A stretch of DNA of 64,000 nt from a virus: positions 1 through 64,000 of IMG/VR virus record IMGVR_UViG_3300031608_000001; one strand, 5' to 3'. Shown one piece after another: positions 38,101-47,529 of this stretch. Numbering within the stretch: the first letter of the stretch is position 1; every line of letters starts with the position of its first letter. Under the pieces are notes generated by a model that was not told the origin of the DNA, searched no databases, and saw only the letters and a list, made by a program, of their open reading frames with translations. Both the position numbers and the translations under genes were made by a program.

Positions 38101-38688
38101 CTAATTTACAATTAAATGGTAGATTTCTTCCCAATTTTTAACTACTGTAGCGTCACCTGTGTAGTCCATATTGTGTCCATGCTCGACTAAAATAGCCTTG
38201 AGACCTGCGTCTGTACCCCAATCAGCATTCTGTGGCTTGTCTTCAATCCAGTATGCTCCAGGGTATTTTTTACCGTACTCTTGTAGTATTACATCCTTGT
38301 CAGCACCTGTGTCTAAACATACTACTTCTTTGAACGCATCGCCCATTAGTTTGTTAAGATTACGTTCTCTTAGATGTTGAGCATAAGGATCTTTGCTTAG
38401 GCTTGTAATTGCTACAAAGTGATATTGATGCTTTTCATGTAGCAGTTTCATATAATACTGTGCGTCTCTCAGTGGAGGCAAGAAGCCTATTGCGGCACTT
38501 TCATTAAACTGCTTAACTAATTTATGACCTTGGTTACGGCTAATGCCATACCTATCACCAATGCTGTACATGAACTGTGCGCCTTCGACTTTCTCATGTC
38601 CGTGATGCTCCATCCAAATGCTGAAGCCTTCTTCCCAATCTAGACATACGCCATCGCAGTCTGTTAATATTACTTTGTTATTTCTCAT
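38101..38688 (-). CDS. HAD-family phosphatase
   Basis: Motif I DCDGV (10-14; the first Asp is the nucleophile and D12 the acid), motif II AITSLS (about 92-97), lysine and motif IV WIEDKPQNADWG (about 147-158). 195 aa with a small cap, like 5'-nucleotidase or phosphohydrolases that act on small phosphates. Substrate unknown; nucleotide turnover is likely in a phage. Own early promoter at 38714 with GAGG. Confidence 0.8.
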   Translation of the reverse strand: MRNNKVILTDCDGVCLDWEEGFSIWMEHHGHEKVEGAQFMYSIGDRYGISRNQGHKLVKQFNESAAIGFLPPLRDAQYYMKLLHEKHQYHFVAITSLSKDPYAQHLRERNLNKLMGDAFKEVVCLDTGADKDVILQEYGKKYPGAYWIEDKPQNADWGTDAGLKAILVEHGHNMDYTGDATVVKNWEEIYHLIVN

Positions 38689-38713
38689 TGTCTTGTCCTC
38701 ACTATAATTGCAT

Positions 38714-38742
38714 ATTATACAGGATTAGTTAGGATATGTCAA
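38714..38742 (-). promoter_or_regulatory. Early sigma-70-type promoter
   Basis: TTGACA, 17 bp, TATAAT on the minus strand, about 25 nt before the ATG at 38688. Confidence 0.82.
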
Positions 38743-39469
38743 GTGAATTATATAACTCTACCTCTATGTCTAGTTTGTTATTCTTTAGTAAAGTGTTATA
38801 CTTAACAGCACATTCTGATCTAAAACGTGTTATTTCTAATTGTGTTTTATCCCATTGTTCAGGATCAGACTCGCGTGTATAATCTGTGTATTTTCTGGAT
38901 TCTAAATCAATGCCTTTAGTCCAGAACGGAACACTAGGCACATGCTTTGCTTTTATATTGTAATACTCTTGTATAATATTATTAATGTTTTTAATATCTG
39001 TAAACACACAATCTAAGTTTTTAATTTTATTTAAATAATGTCCAGCATGATAATCGTAGTCGGTTAACTCACATGCTTGTGACCATAACTCCTCTAGAGT
39101 TACTTCGTTGTTATGATACTTTTCCCACATGTCAGGCAGGAACCAACTTATTAATGTTTCAAACGCACTAACACGTCTGTCAACAGGATCTCTACAAAAT
39201 ACATAATGCTTAAAGTTAGGTTGCGTGTATAACTTTCTAAACATTAGATATGAATCAGCAATAGGCAATGAGTAATAAAACTCTTTGTTCTCCAACAGGT
39301 CTTGTATCTGTGCTGGTATAGTGTTACTGGATATCACCTTTAATCGTTGGGCTCTAAAGAACTCGTTAGGTTCAGTTGTTAAATGCTGTAAGTTATATGC
39401 TAGTGCTGTAGAGCCACACTTGCCTGGAGCAAATAAAGTTAGTTGTCTGTCGTAATCAATGATTAGCAT
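38729..39469 (-). CDS. Sulfotransferase family protein
   Basis: 246 aa. 5'-phosphosulfate loop APGKCGSTAL (14-23) and 3'-phosphate site VFCRDPVDRRVSAF (about 92-105) are intact. It lies downstream of the fibre gene at 39554 and after a terminator, so it may be read from its own or a weak read-through signal; none was identified. Its 3' end overlaps the promoter at 38714. Sulfation of a surface glycan is the likely role; acceptor unknown. Confidence 0.78.
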   Translation of the reverse strand: MLIIDYDRQLTLFAPGKCGSTALAYNLQHLTTEPNEFFRAQRLKVISSNTIPAQIQDLLENKEFYYSLPIADSYLMFRKLYTQPNFKHYVFCRDPVDRRVSAFETLISWFLPDMWEKYHNNEVTLEELWSQACELTDYDYHAGHYLNKIKNLDCVFTDIKNINNIIQEYYNIKAKHVPSVPFWTKGIDLESRKYTDYTRESDPEQWDKTQLEITRFRSECAVKYNTLLKNNKLDIEVELYNSLDIS

Positions 39470-39483
39470 ACGAATTACTTATC

Positions 39484-39512
39484 AAAAAAAAGCACTCCGA
39501 AGAGTGCTTTTT
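39484..39512 (-). terminator. Intrinsic terminator with UUCG loop after the fibre operon
   Basis: On the minus strand AAAGCACTC-TTCG-GAGTGCTTTTTTT: a 9-bp stem, an ultra-stable UUCG tetraloop and a T-run. It ends the fibre gene at 39554. The stem is flanked by A and T runs, so it may also act in the other direction. Confidence 0.88.
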
Positions 39513-39553
39513 CCGTTTGTTTTTGATTAGTCTAAATCAAATCCATACATCAA

Positions 39554-41410
39554 TTATACATACTTGTATTCAACCACGCCTATAACAACACCTGCTGTAG
39601 GGGTTGCTGAGGTAGAACCATTTGACTGTACAAATTGTACTTGTACTGTCGCGTTCTTAGTGAGTGCACTTGCGAATGGTAAATCAATTACATAAGTTCC
39701 AACTGCGATATCTGTTGAAGTAGCCGCTACTAGTGTATTACCACTACCACCGTTATCTTTTACAATCATACCATCAATTGAACCACCTGATAATGCTGTA
39801 GTAACATTTAGAACAACTCTACTTGCGTAATATGTTCTTCCTGATACGTTAGGTATTGTACCACAATCAAAGTTTGCGTCACTGCTATCTGCTGTGAAAC
39901 TTGCTCTAAGTGTAAGTCCGTCACCACCGTTATTATCTACATAGTCTTTGACTGCCGCTGAAGTTGGTAATGAAGTATCATTATCTGAACTTGCAATACC
40001 TTCTGCTTCGTCTACAAACTTAGTTACAGCAATACTTTCGCCACTGTCAGTTAAAGTACCAAATGATACGATTCCTGAAGCAGTTACGTTAACAGCACCT
40101 GTTAAACTACCAGCATTTAAACTTGCAGTTCCGTCTGTTAATGTTGTTGAAGTAACACTTGTTAAACTAGTAAGACTTGAATTCAAGTTAAACGTTACGT
40201 CATCCGCTGTGTTGGTTGAAGTAATGTTTGTTCCACCTAATAGTTTAAGTTTGTCAGTTGCTAATGCTACAGTATTATCCGATGCGTCATCAGACTGGAT
40301 AGTCAATGATGTAGCAATGGAGGCTGTACCTGCCGCTGTCAATCTTCCTTGTGCGTCAACTGTGAAAGTTGCAACAGAAGTTGCTGAGCCATATGCGCCT
40401 GCTGAGACGGCTGTATTATCTAGACCTAATGTTACACTACTTGCGCCGGAGGCTGATGTTATACCAGTTCCACCTGCGATAGTTAATGTAGCACTATCTA
40501 AGTCTAAAGTTCTGCCAGTTGCGTCGTCACCTGTAAATGCTAGGTCATCGTCTCTATCCAAAGCATCAACGTAGGCTTTCAGTCCACTGTTAGCCGTTGT
40601 TATTGCTGTGTTTAAAGTAGATACTGAACCATCTACAAATGCTTTTACAGATTGCTGTGAAGGTAACTTAGTAGCACTATTAGAAGACATGTTGTCTTCG
40701 TCAATTAATGCGTTAGTAATTCTAGCGTCTGCTCTCGCATTCGTGTAATACTGGTTAGTTGAACCTTCTGCTACGTCGTCAGTATCGACTGCGTCGACGT
40801 ATGTTTTGACTGCTTTTTCTGTTGGGACTGCTGTATCACTGTTGCCTGCTAGTGTTCCGTCAGTACTAAATTCAGTAACTGATGCACCAGAAGCGCCTGT
40901 GAAAGATGAGCCCAATATGCCAGCCGCTTCAAAATCAGCAACTGTCATTGTTAAAGAACCAGTACTTGAACCTGTAAAGGTTCCTGTTCCGACTCTTACT
41001 TTATCTTCGCTTTCGTCCCAACCAATAAATACATTATTGCTGTCACCACGTTCGATTACTAAACCGACGTCGTTTGCTGGCGTACCAGTTGTACCCGTTG
41101 CTAGTTCTAGCAATGAATCCGCAATAGTTGTGTTTGTTGATGAGACAGTAGTAGTAGCACCGTTAACAGTTAAATCACCAGTGATGGTGGCGTCGCCGTT
41201 AATTGAGATACTAGTTGATGTGATGTCATTTGAAAGTAGTGTTCCTTGAACATCCACGTTGGCGGCTCTAATTGCCTTAAGAGTTGAACCGTCTGATCCA
41301 GTAAATTCGTAACGATCACTCGCACTTACCCACTTAAATCTTCCGCCACTCTTACCTAGTTGAACGTCGTTGGAAACTCCTTTTAGACCAAAATTCTTTA
41401 CATCTGCCAT
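39554..41410 (-). CDS. Tail fibre or virion structural protein (618 aa)
   Basis: Thr/Ser/Gly/Asn-rich beta-structure repeats with three copies of a xPxxxAVKxYVD motif (AVPTEKAVKTYVD about 193-205, LPSQQSVKAFVD about 247-258, SLPTSAAVKDYVD about 480-492). C-terminal 90 residues form a distinct beta domain. Ribosome-binding site AAGGAGAG and a possible late promoter at 41511 precede it. Probably a trimeric fibre or whisker-like protein. Confidence 0.75.
   Translation of the reverse strand: MADVKNFGLKGVSNDVQLGKSGGRFKWVSASDRYEFTGSDGSTLKAIRAANVDVQGTLLSNDITSTSISINGDATITGDLTVNGATTTVSSTNTTIADSLLELATGTTGTPANDVGLVIERGDSNNVFIGWDESEDKVRVGTGTFTGSSTGSLTMTVADFEAAGILGSSFTGASGASVTEFSTDGTLAGNSDTAVPTEKAVKTYVDAVDTDDVAEGSTNQYYTNARADARITNALIDEDNMSSNSATKLPSQQSVKAFVDGSVSTLNTAITTANSGLKAYVDALDRDDDLAFTGDDATGRTLDLDSATLTIAGGTGITSASGASSVTLGLDNTAVSAGAYGSATSVATFTVDAQGRLTAAGTASIATSLTIQSDDASDNTVALATDKLKLLGGTNITSTNTADDVTFNLNSSLTSLTSVTSTTLTDGTASLNAGSLTGAVNVTASGIVSFGTLTDSGESIAVTKFVDEAEGIASSDNDTSLPTSAAVKDYVDNNGGDGLTLRASFTADSSDANFDCGTIPNVSGRTYYASRVVLNVTTALSGGSIDGMIVKDNGGSGNTLVAATSTDIAVGTYVIDLPFASALTKNATVQVQFVQSNGSTSATPTAGVVIGVVEYKYV
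40630..40755 (-). repeat. Fibre module shared with the gene at 34709 (copy 2)
   Basis: Encodes ARADARIT, LIDED, SSNSAT, LPSQQSVKAFVD; the counterpart is at 35131-35255. Confidence 0.7.
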
Positions 41411-41510
41411 TTTATTTCTCTCCTTGGAGTTTTAGTTGAGGTTATTCAATCCTCATACAATTTTTACATTGTTCCGGAATAATGTGTACTGTCACGATGT
41501 GTTGTAACTA

Positions 41511-41518
41511 TATTTATC
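41511..41518 (-). promoter_or_regulatory. Possible T4-type late promoter (GATAAATA)
   Basis: GATAAATA on the minus strand, about 100 nt before the fibre ATG at 41410. The region 41411-41554 holds no gene but includes an imperfect inverted repeat around TTCCGGAA (41474-41481). Confidence 0.4.
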
Positions 41519-41554
41519 GTTTGGGCCAGAAATTATGGTGTTAGGTTGTTTTAA

Positions 41555-43567
41555 TTAAATGTATGTTACTTTGACAGTAACATTGCCAGCGGTTGCGGCA
41601 TTATGATTTATTCGTAAGTTTATTTCTAGTTCTGCTGTGTTGCTTGTTGGCCATATGTATTCTGGATTACTAATGTAACCACCTACTGAACCTGGGTCGT
41701 TGTCGTCTGGTCCATGTAAGAGATCAGTGTCTCCAGTAGTACCTACTTCAATTGTAGCATCTGATGAACCACCAGTGAATGCTGTGTGTACATCTAAACT
41801 AACACTTTGTATTTTACCACCCGGTGATACATTACCTAAGTCATAGTTTTGACTGTTACCGAACCCGCTAATTGGTGCTGTTACGTTCAACGTAAGCGTC
41901 TGTGCGTCGGTATTAGCACTATCTTGGTCACTTACCTTAGTCCAAGCACTACCATCATATAAGTATAAGGCCCATTCGCCTACACCGTTATCTAGTACAT
42001 AAGCCTGGTCACCTGTTGCTGGTGATAATGAGTTTCTAGAGGCTATGGTTGCAACCACTGTAATACTTGCGGCTCTTATACCTTGCTCTACATTCATTGC
42101 TAATGGAAACATACCATTGTGTACACTATAGACACCAAAGCCGTTTTCAAAATTACCTGTGTTATCAAATATATTAATAGGTCCGCCATCTGCTCGAGCA
42201 AGTTTAAGTTTGTTACCTGTACTTGCTACTGTGGATGCTTTTAATCCTGACACATTACTTGATCCTACATAAGGATTACCATTGGCATCATCTGTGCCAG
42301 TATATATATTAATAGCATTACCGTTTGCTTCTGTGAGTGTTAACACACTACTTGTAAATGTTGCTGTTAAGTTTGGAATACTTGCGGCATTAATATCAGT
42401 TGCCATGTCTTCTGGAATAGCAACGTCAATACCATAAGCGGCCTTGCCCGCGGCATTAGTTGTAAAAGTTACAGTAGTATTACCACTGCCTCCATTAAAG
42501 ATAGCACTAAAGTTAGTGTATCCACCTACTAGTCCGTAAGCAGTACCACTAGCACTTGAATTTACTGTTGTTGGTGCCGGTGTTGTACTTGCTACTATAC
42601 TTGTACCACTAAGTGCGTTTATCTGACTTACTGATTCAGTTAACGTGCTACTAAATCCTGCTCCGTTAAACGTATGACTAACACTATTAAATATAACTGT
42701 TGTGCCGTCTGCTATTGTTGGATTAATTGCTGAACCAATAGTATTTGTTTCTATAGCATTTGCTATTTTTAAAAACATTATCTTACCAGTGTCAGTTGTA
42801 GTTAAGTCTCCATCTGTATCTGCGTAAATAAAGTCTCCTGCGTTACCTGGTATTGCTGGTACGAAGTCTATAATTCTGTTGTTTGGTGATACCATAAATG
42901 AATTTGGTCCTGGACCCGATTCAACTACTACACCAAATGCCTTACTAACAAGAGCGGCATTAGCCTTAACAAACGAACCTGTGTCTGCTACAGCAATAAC
43001 ATCACCTATAGTAAAACCGTGTGCAGTTTTTTCTAGTAAGTAATTTAGTTGTGGGTTTAAGTATTGGAATCTACTATTGACGTTAGCATAAAAGTCTGAA
43101 CTAACAATACCACTTGGTAGTGGATCTAGCATTGGATGTCCGCTTTCGTTTAGTGTAAATATAACACAACTACCAGTACCGAATATACCATTACCAACAT
43201 TACTTCTAAATGTATTGTAACGTGCCACATCTTCTACAACCGCTGTTACGGCTGATGCGGTTTTAGTTGTTATTGATGTAATTTTTAAACATTGGCCTGT
43301 GGTAGCACCTGCTATCCAGTCGCCAACAGTTACGTCTAATCCATTAAATTGTCTATCTTTTCTTGTTAAGTGAGAACCGTGATCTTGTGAAGTTACAGTA
43401 AATGATATTGTCCATTGATAGTTCTTAGGACTTGCTCCGCCTGATGCCCATCTGTCTGCTGAACCGTTTTGATATGCCCAAATGGCTTTACCTGCAATGC
43501 TACTAACACTTACACCTAAAACTTTATTTGGTACATTGAGTTCAACTTGACTAGTCTTATACGACAT
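41555..43567 (-). CDS. Tail fibre or virion structural protein (670 aa)
   Basis: A long beta-rich, Ser/Thr/Asn/Gly-rich protein with few charges. The N-terminus (about 1-170) is a distinct adaptor-like domain (DLDVTVGDWIAGATTGQCLKI), the middle repeats are like fibre shafts, and a GDQAYVLDNGVGEWALYLYDGSAW segment (about 520-545) resembles a carbohydrate or chaperone-type knob. It is transcribed with the collagen-like fibre gene, 6 nt downstream. Confidence 0.68.
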   Translation of the reverse strand: MSYKTSQVELNVPNKVLGVSVSSIAGKAIWAYQNGSADRWASGGASPKNYQWTISFTVTSQDHGSHLTRKDRQFNGLDVTVGDWIAGATTGQCLKITSITTKTASAVTAVVEDVARYNTFRSNVGNGIFGTGSCVIFTLNESGHPMLDPLPSGIVSSDFYANVNSRFQYLNPQLNYLLEKTAHGFTIGDVIAVADTGSFVKANAALVSKAFGVVVESGPGPNSFMVSPNNRIIDFVPAIPGNAGDFIYADTDGDLTTTDTGKIMFLKIANAIETNTIGSAINPTIADGTTVIFNSVSHTFNGAGFSSTLTESVSQINALSGTSIVASTTPAPTTVNSSASGTAYGLVGGYTNFSAIFNGGSGNTTVTFTTNAAGKAAYGIDVAIPEDMATDINAASIPNLTATFTSSVLTLTEANGNAINIYTGTDDANGNPYVGSSNVSGLKASTVASTGNKLKLARADGGPINIFDNTGNFENGFGVYSVHNGMFPLAMNVEQGIRAASITVVATIASRNSLSPATGDQAYVLDNGVGEWALYLYDGSAWTKVSDQDSANTDAQTLTLNVTAPISGFGNSQNYDLGNVSPGGKIQSVSLDVHTAFTGGSSDATIEVGTTGDTDLLHGPDDNDPGSVGGYISNPEYIWPTSNTAELEINLRINHNAATAGNVTVKVTYI

Positions 43568-43573
43568 TAGTTA

Positions 43574-46500
43574 CTACTCCGCCATCACAAACGTTATCCA
43601 AGCATGGGTGCTTGTTCCAAACGATCTACTTGCTCCTGTAATGGCTTCCGTTACTTTTAAGTCTACATTAGCCACAGTAGAGAAACTACCGAATGCTGTT
43701 GGAGAGCCTATTGAACCACCGCCATCTACAGTTCTAACTGTCCAGTCACCAGCAACACCGTTCATCACATATTTGTGATTACTGTAATCATAACCATGAG
43801 CCATAACTGCTATTGGTGGATAACTAAATCCTGTAAATTGTACTTCTATTTCAGCACCTGCGGCACTTGTAACTGTTGTTGCGTTAATTCCTGCTGTGCT
43901 ATCTGATATACTTGTTAGTGTACCTGATGTGCTGTAGTTTAATTTTAATCTTTCATAAGTACCCGGTCTGGTTGATCCGCCACCGCCACTTGAAACAAAC
44001 GTAACAGTATCAGTGCCAGCGTCTGTAGTAATAGTCATACCACTACCGCCAACTAATGTTAGTGTATCTGTTGCCGCGTCTGCGACTACACTACTTTGTC
44101 CTGATACAGCAATAGTTTTAAATACTTCTGAACTACCACCGCCACCTTCACCTTTGTCACCTTTGTCACCTGCCGCTCCAGCCGATCCATTTGATCCAGC
44201 ACTACCAGTTGGTCCTGCGACCGTACTGTTATCACCTTTCTGTCCTTTATCACCTGATGGACCTTGTGCGCCATCGCTACCGTTACTACCAGTACTACCT
44301 TGAGCTCCTTGCGGTCCTATTGAACCAGTTGCTCCCTTATCACCAGTTGGTCCTGTTGGGCCACCTAGTTCTCCTTTTTGTCCTTTATCACCTGTTGGTC
44401 CATTTGATCCTACGTTACCTTGCGGTCCTAATGGTCCTGTGGCTCCTGCTGGGCCTGTTCCACCCGCATTACCTGTTGTTCCTTGTGAACCCTGTGGACC
44501 TGTTGGTCCTTGTGATCCTATTTCTCCTTTTGATCCTGTTGATCCATCTGATCCATTTGAACCAGTTGTACCTGCAGTTCCTTGTAATCCCTGAGCACCC
44601 TGTGATCCTTGAGCTCCTTTATCACCTGCTGGACCTGTTCCACCAGCACTACCAGTTGGTCCTACTACTGTACTATCTGCTCCAGTGGCTCCCTGAGCTC
44701 CTTTATCACCTGTTGTTCCTTGTGGTCCTGTTGGTCCATTTGGTCCTACTACAGTACTATCTGCTCCAGTGGCTCCTTTGTCGCCATTTGATCCATTTGA
44801 TCCATTTGATCCTGCTGGTCCTGTTGAACCATTTGGTCCTGTTGGTCCGGCACCACCTGTTGATCCTACTTCACCTTTGGCACCTGCGGCCCCTGCACTA
44901 CCAGTTGTACCTGTAGTACCCTGTGGGCCAATTGCTCCTTTGTCGCCTGTTGTTCCTGTACTGCCGGCTGGTCCAGTAGGTCCTTCTGAACCTGTTGATC
45001 CTGCTGGTCCTACTGAACCAGTTGTACCTGCTGTACCTTGAGCTCCTTGAGCTCCCTTATCACCTGCGCCGCCAGCCGCTCCAGCCGGTCCAGTACTTCC
45101 TGCCGCACCTGCACTACCAGTTGCTCCAGTACTTCCGCCTGCTCCTACTTCACCTTTTGATCCTGTTGCTCCATTTGATCCAGCACTACCAGTTGCTCCA
45201 GTGGCTCCTTTAGAACCGCCACTTGCTGTAGCATCGATAGTAATTGTGTTTGAAGCATTGTCGGCTGTTATTGTTGCGTTAGCACCAGCCGTAAATGTTA
45301 ATGTTTCGCCTGTTCCTGTTGCTACTACACTATTACCACCTGTTACACTAACTGTTTTAAATGCTTCAGTGGCTCCGCCACCTCCGCCACCTGCTGAGTT
45401 AGTGATAATAACTTTATCTAATGATGTATCAGTTGTTAATGTAATACCCGAACCTGCTTCAAATGTTAACGAGTCTGATGTATTCTCTGCTACGATAACG
45501 TCTTGCCCAGCCACTACTACATTTTTAAATGAGTCTTGTGGTTGATTTGAATTAGTAATTGTTACTGTATCGCCTGTGACTGCTGTTGTTATGCCCGAAC
45601 CACCGATAACATTAAATGTGTCATCTTTAGTACTTGCTGATGTTGAACCTGTGTCACCTGTTACAGTTTTATAAAATCTTAATGCGTCAACGTTAGCACT
45701 AATATATGTGTTAACTTGACTTTTTGTATATTTGTCAATAGAAGCATCATTTAATGTTGCGTCAATGACAACACTATCAGTACCAGCATTTGGTGTAAAA
45801 CTAATGTTAGCACCACTGGTAAATGTCATAGTGTCTGAGTTAGTCTCTGCTACAACATAAGTACCATCGAACACTAAGTTCTTAAATGTACCTGTTATCG
45901 CATCAGACTTGGAAATTTGTATTGTACTGTTAGCCGTGTATTGATTTAAACTAATACCATCGCCACCTTCGAATCTAATTGCTGATGTGGCTGTTGCGGC
46001 ATTAATTGTGTTGGCTGAACCAACTACATTAACTTGGCTAATAGAATTTTGTAATTGTGCTGATGCTATATTGGCATCAACTTGTGCTTTACTGTAAACA
46101 CTTAAATTTGTTCTTGCTGTACTTTTAGATGCCAAGTCACTTAGGTTAAGTGTTTTGTTTGACATGTTAGCAAGTGTAGTATAGTCTAAGTTAGTTCCAC
46201 TAGTACCAATTCGTAGAGCGTAATCGGCTGTACCTTTAAAGTTACTAGCATAAATGTTTAAGTATACTTTAGATGAACTACCAATGTCGTACGCCTGTGT
46301 TGTACCTGGTGTACTAGATGCGTTCTTAGGAATATAATTTGCTAAGTTGGCTGTTAGTTCACTCGGTGATACACCTGACAATGATACTGATGTCCAACTA
46401 AGGCTACCACTACCGTCTGTTTTTAAAACTTGTCCAGTAGTACCATCTGATGTTGGTAATGTAAATACATTTGAAACTGTTAAACTTCTGTTAGCATTAA

Positions 46501-47107
46501 TTTTTAATGCTGGTGTAGTACTTGAACTACTGCCTGCGTAAAATACTGTACTGTTAGCACTTCGTACTTCAATGTGCCCGTCTGCTGTACTAGTACTTAA
46601 TATTAGACCATGTGCTGATTTTAACTCAACATCGGTCTGATCACTTGAACCAATTATAAATCTTGTTTTGGCATCTGATCCTTTGCTCTGACTATGTATT
46701 GGATAGTTAGCATCATTATAAACACCCGCATACGCATCAATATTAGCATTGTCTCCAAAGTTTCTTCCTCTGTAAACAAATGAGTTGGCGTTAGTGGCGG
46801 TTGTTTGTAATGTTGTGGGTAAACTATATGCTGTTGTTGAAACAGTAATGACATTTGATGCTTCTGTTATTGTAGTTGCGCCGGAACCTACAAACTTTTT
46901 AAATTTTAGTTGGTCTCCATCCTTCGCAGAAAACACACCAATTCCTGATGCTCCTGTGTTGGACGCACCTGTTACTGCGGCATTGGCATCTGCGGCAAGG
47001 CTATTTTGTGCTAAAAATACTCCTTGTGCGGCATCATATACTAGTATCTGATTATCAGCAATACTATCTATATTAAATGTTAAATTTTCACCTGTTACGT
47101 TTGGCAT
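43574..47107 (-). CDS. Collagen-like tail fibre protein (1177 aa)
   Basis: The N-terminus MPNVTGENLTFNIDS and a shaft-like region are followed by three approx. 45-aa beta repeats, a collagen-like Gly-X-Y run of about 360 residues (about 627-990; triplets such as GPT, GDK, GAQ), a fourth beta repeat and a 90-residue C-terminal domain. Gly-X-Y stretches in phage fibres are known to form trimeric rods. Possible late promoter at 47141. Largest gene in the window. Confidence 0.82.
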   Translation of the reverse strand: MPNVTGENLTFNIDSIADNQILVYDAAQGVFLAQNSLAADANAAVTGASNTGASGIGVFSAKDGDQLKFKKFVGSGATTITEASNVITVSTTAYSLPTTLQTTATNANSFVYRGRNFGDNANIDAYAGVYNDANYPIHSQSKGSDAKTRFIIGSSDQTDVELKSAHGLILSTSTADGHIEVRSANSTVFYAGSSSSTTPALKINANRSLTVSNVFTLPTSDGTTGQVLKTDGSGSLSWTSVSLSGVSPSELTANLANYIPKNASSTPGTTQAYDIGSSSKVYLNIYASNFKGTADYALRIGTSGTNLDYTTLANMSNKTLNLSDLASKSTARTNLSVYSKAQVDANIASAQLQNSISQVNVVGSANTINAATATSAIRFEGGDGISLNQYTANSTIQISKSDAITGTFKNLVFDGTYVVAETNSDTMTFTSGANISFTPNAGTDSVVIDATLNDASIDKYTKSQVNTYISANVDALRFYKTVTGDTGSTSASTKDDTFNVIGGSGITTAVTGDTVTITNSNQPQDSFKNVVVAGQDVIVAENTSDSLTFEAGSGITLTTDTSLDKVIITNSAGGGGGGATEAFKTVSVTGGNSVVATGTGETLTFTAGANATITADNASNTITIDATASGGSKGATGATGSAGSNGATGSKGEVGAGGSTGATGSAGAAGSTGPAGAAGGAGDKGAQGAQGTAGTTGSVGPAGSTGSEGPTGPAGSTGTTGDKGAIGPQGTTGTTGSAGAAGAKGEVGSTGGAGPTGPNGSTGPAGSNGSNGSNGDKGATGADSTVVGPNGPTGPQGTTGDKGAQGATGADSTVVGPTGSAGGTGPAGDKGAQGSQGAQGLQGTAGTTGSNGSDGSTGSKGEIGSQGPTGPQGSQGTTGNAGGTGPAGATGPLGPQGNVGSNGPTGDKGQKGELGGPTGPTGDKGATGSIGPQGAQGSTGSNGSDGAQGPSGDKGQKGDNSTVAGPTGSAGSNGSAGAAGDKGDKGEGGGGSSEVFKTIAVSGQSSVVADAATDTLTLVGGSGMTITTDAGTDTVTFVSSGGGGSTRPGTYERLKLNYSTSGTLTSISDSTAGINATTVTSAAGAEIEVQFTGFSYPPIAVMAHGYDYSNHKYVMNGVAGDWTVRTVDGGGSIGSPTAFGSFSTVANVDLKVTEAITGASRSFGTSTHAWITFVMAE
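43991..44122 (-). repeat. Fibre beta repeat, copy 4 (after the collagen-like region)
   Basis: Encodes FKTIAVSGQ..VVAD..TDTLTLVGG..ITTDAGTD, the same 45-aa pattern as copies 1-3 and separated from them by the Gly-X-Y run. Confidence 0.7.
44135..45225 (-). repeat. Collagen-like Gly-X-Y coding repeat
   Basis: About 120 triplets coding for Gly-X-Y, rich in Pro, Thr, Ser, Asp and Lys at X/Y. Antisense reading produces a spurious leucine- and proline-rich frame on the plus strand. Such low-complexity DNA is prone to length change by recombination. Confidence 0.9.
45231..45361 (-). repeat. Fibre beta repeat, copy 3
   Basis: Encodes FKTVSVTGG..VVATGTGETLTFTAG..ITADNASN; matches copies 1, 2 and 4 of this family. 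Confidence 0.72.
45397..45529 (-). repeat. Fibre beta repeat, copy 2
   Basis: Encodes FKNVVVAGQ..IVAENTSDSLTFEAG..LTTDTSLDK, same pattern as the other copies. Confidence 0.72.
45757..45886 (-). repeat. Fibre beta repeat, copy 1
   Basis: Encodes FKNLVFDGT..VVAETNSDTMTFTSG..FTPNAGTDS, same pattern as the other copies. Confidence 0.7.
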
Positions 47108-47140
47108 AGATTTTTCCCATTAAACTCTTTATTACTTGAG

Positions 47141-47148
47141 TATTTATC
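47141..47148 (-). promoter_or_regulatory. Possible T4-type late promoter (GATAAATA)
   Basis: GATAAATA on the minus strand, 34 nt before the fibre start. It forms one arm of a perfect 8-bp inverted repeat, TTTATCAA-AAA-TTGATAAA (47143-47161). Confidence 0.45.
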
Positions 47149-47163
47149 AAAAATTGATAAAAA

Positions 47164-47523
47164 TTAATTACTCAATGATATTTGAGAAATTGCACCATAA
47201 GCGGCAAGGTAGTCGACTCCGTTTCCAACAGCAGATCTATCTATAACTGCCCTTAAATAAACGTAATTACCTTTGAATGTATGTATCTCAGTACTAGTGT
47301 TCGATGTTGCTTTAGTAATAAGTTTGATGTCTCCCCAATCTGCGTCAGCAGGATTGAGGCTCAAGGTTGCTTGTAGTTTGACTGTTCCAACAAAGTTGCT
47401 GTATTTAATACTTACAGAATGAATCCCATCGGTATAGCCATAATAACTATCCGCTTTTGCTTTGTCACCGGTCTTATTCATGGTAGACCCGGTATTTGCT
47501 AAAATTTCAATACTTCTTCTCAT
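47164..47523 (-). CDS. Hypothetical beta-rich protein (119 aa), likely structural
   Basis: A beta-sandwich-like small protein with a Tyr/Gly/Ser-rich core (YGYTDGIHSVSIKYSNFVGTVKLQATL). Encoded directly ahead of the fibre operon with its own possible late promoter (47539) and GAGGA ribosome-binding site. Its short, soluble beta nature suggests a virion decoration or fibre component. Family not recognised. Confidence 0.6.
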   Translation of the reverse strand: MRRSIEILANTGSTMNKTGDKAKADSYYGYTDGIHSVSIKYSNFVGTVKLQATLSLNPADADWGDIKLITKATSNTSTEIHTFKGNYVYLRAVIDRSAVGNGVDYLAAYGAISQISLSN

Positions 47524-47529
47524 AGTGTC

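Noticed and set aside
39948-40574. Plus-strand frame (208 codons, Val/Ser-rich) opposite the fibre gene
   Set aside because: Low-complexity antisense of the Thr/Ser-rich fibre; no ribosome-binding site or family.
44191-44916. Long plus-strand frame (241 codons, Leu/Val/His-rich) and others opposite the collagen-like gene
   Set aside because: It is the antisense of the Gly-X-Y repeat. Its composition is a by-product of the repetitive coding strand, and it has no start signal.
44135-45225. Regular short repeats that could suggest a CRISPR array
   Set aside because: There are no constant-length repeats with unique spacers; the periodicity is 9 nt and codes for Gly-X-Y.
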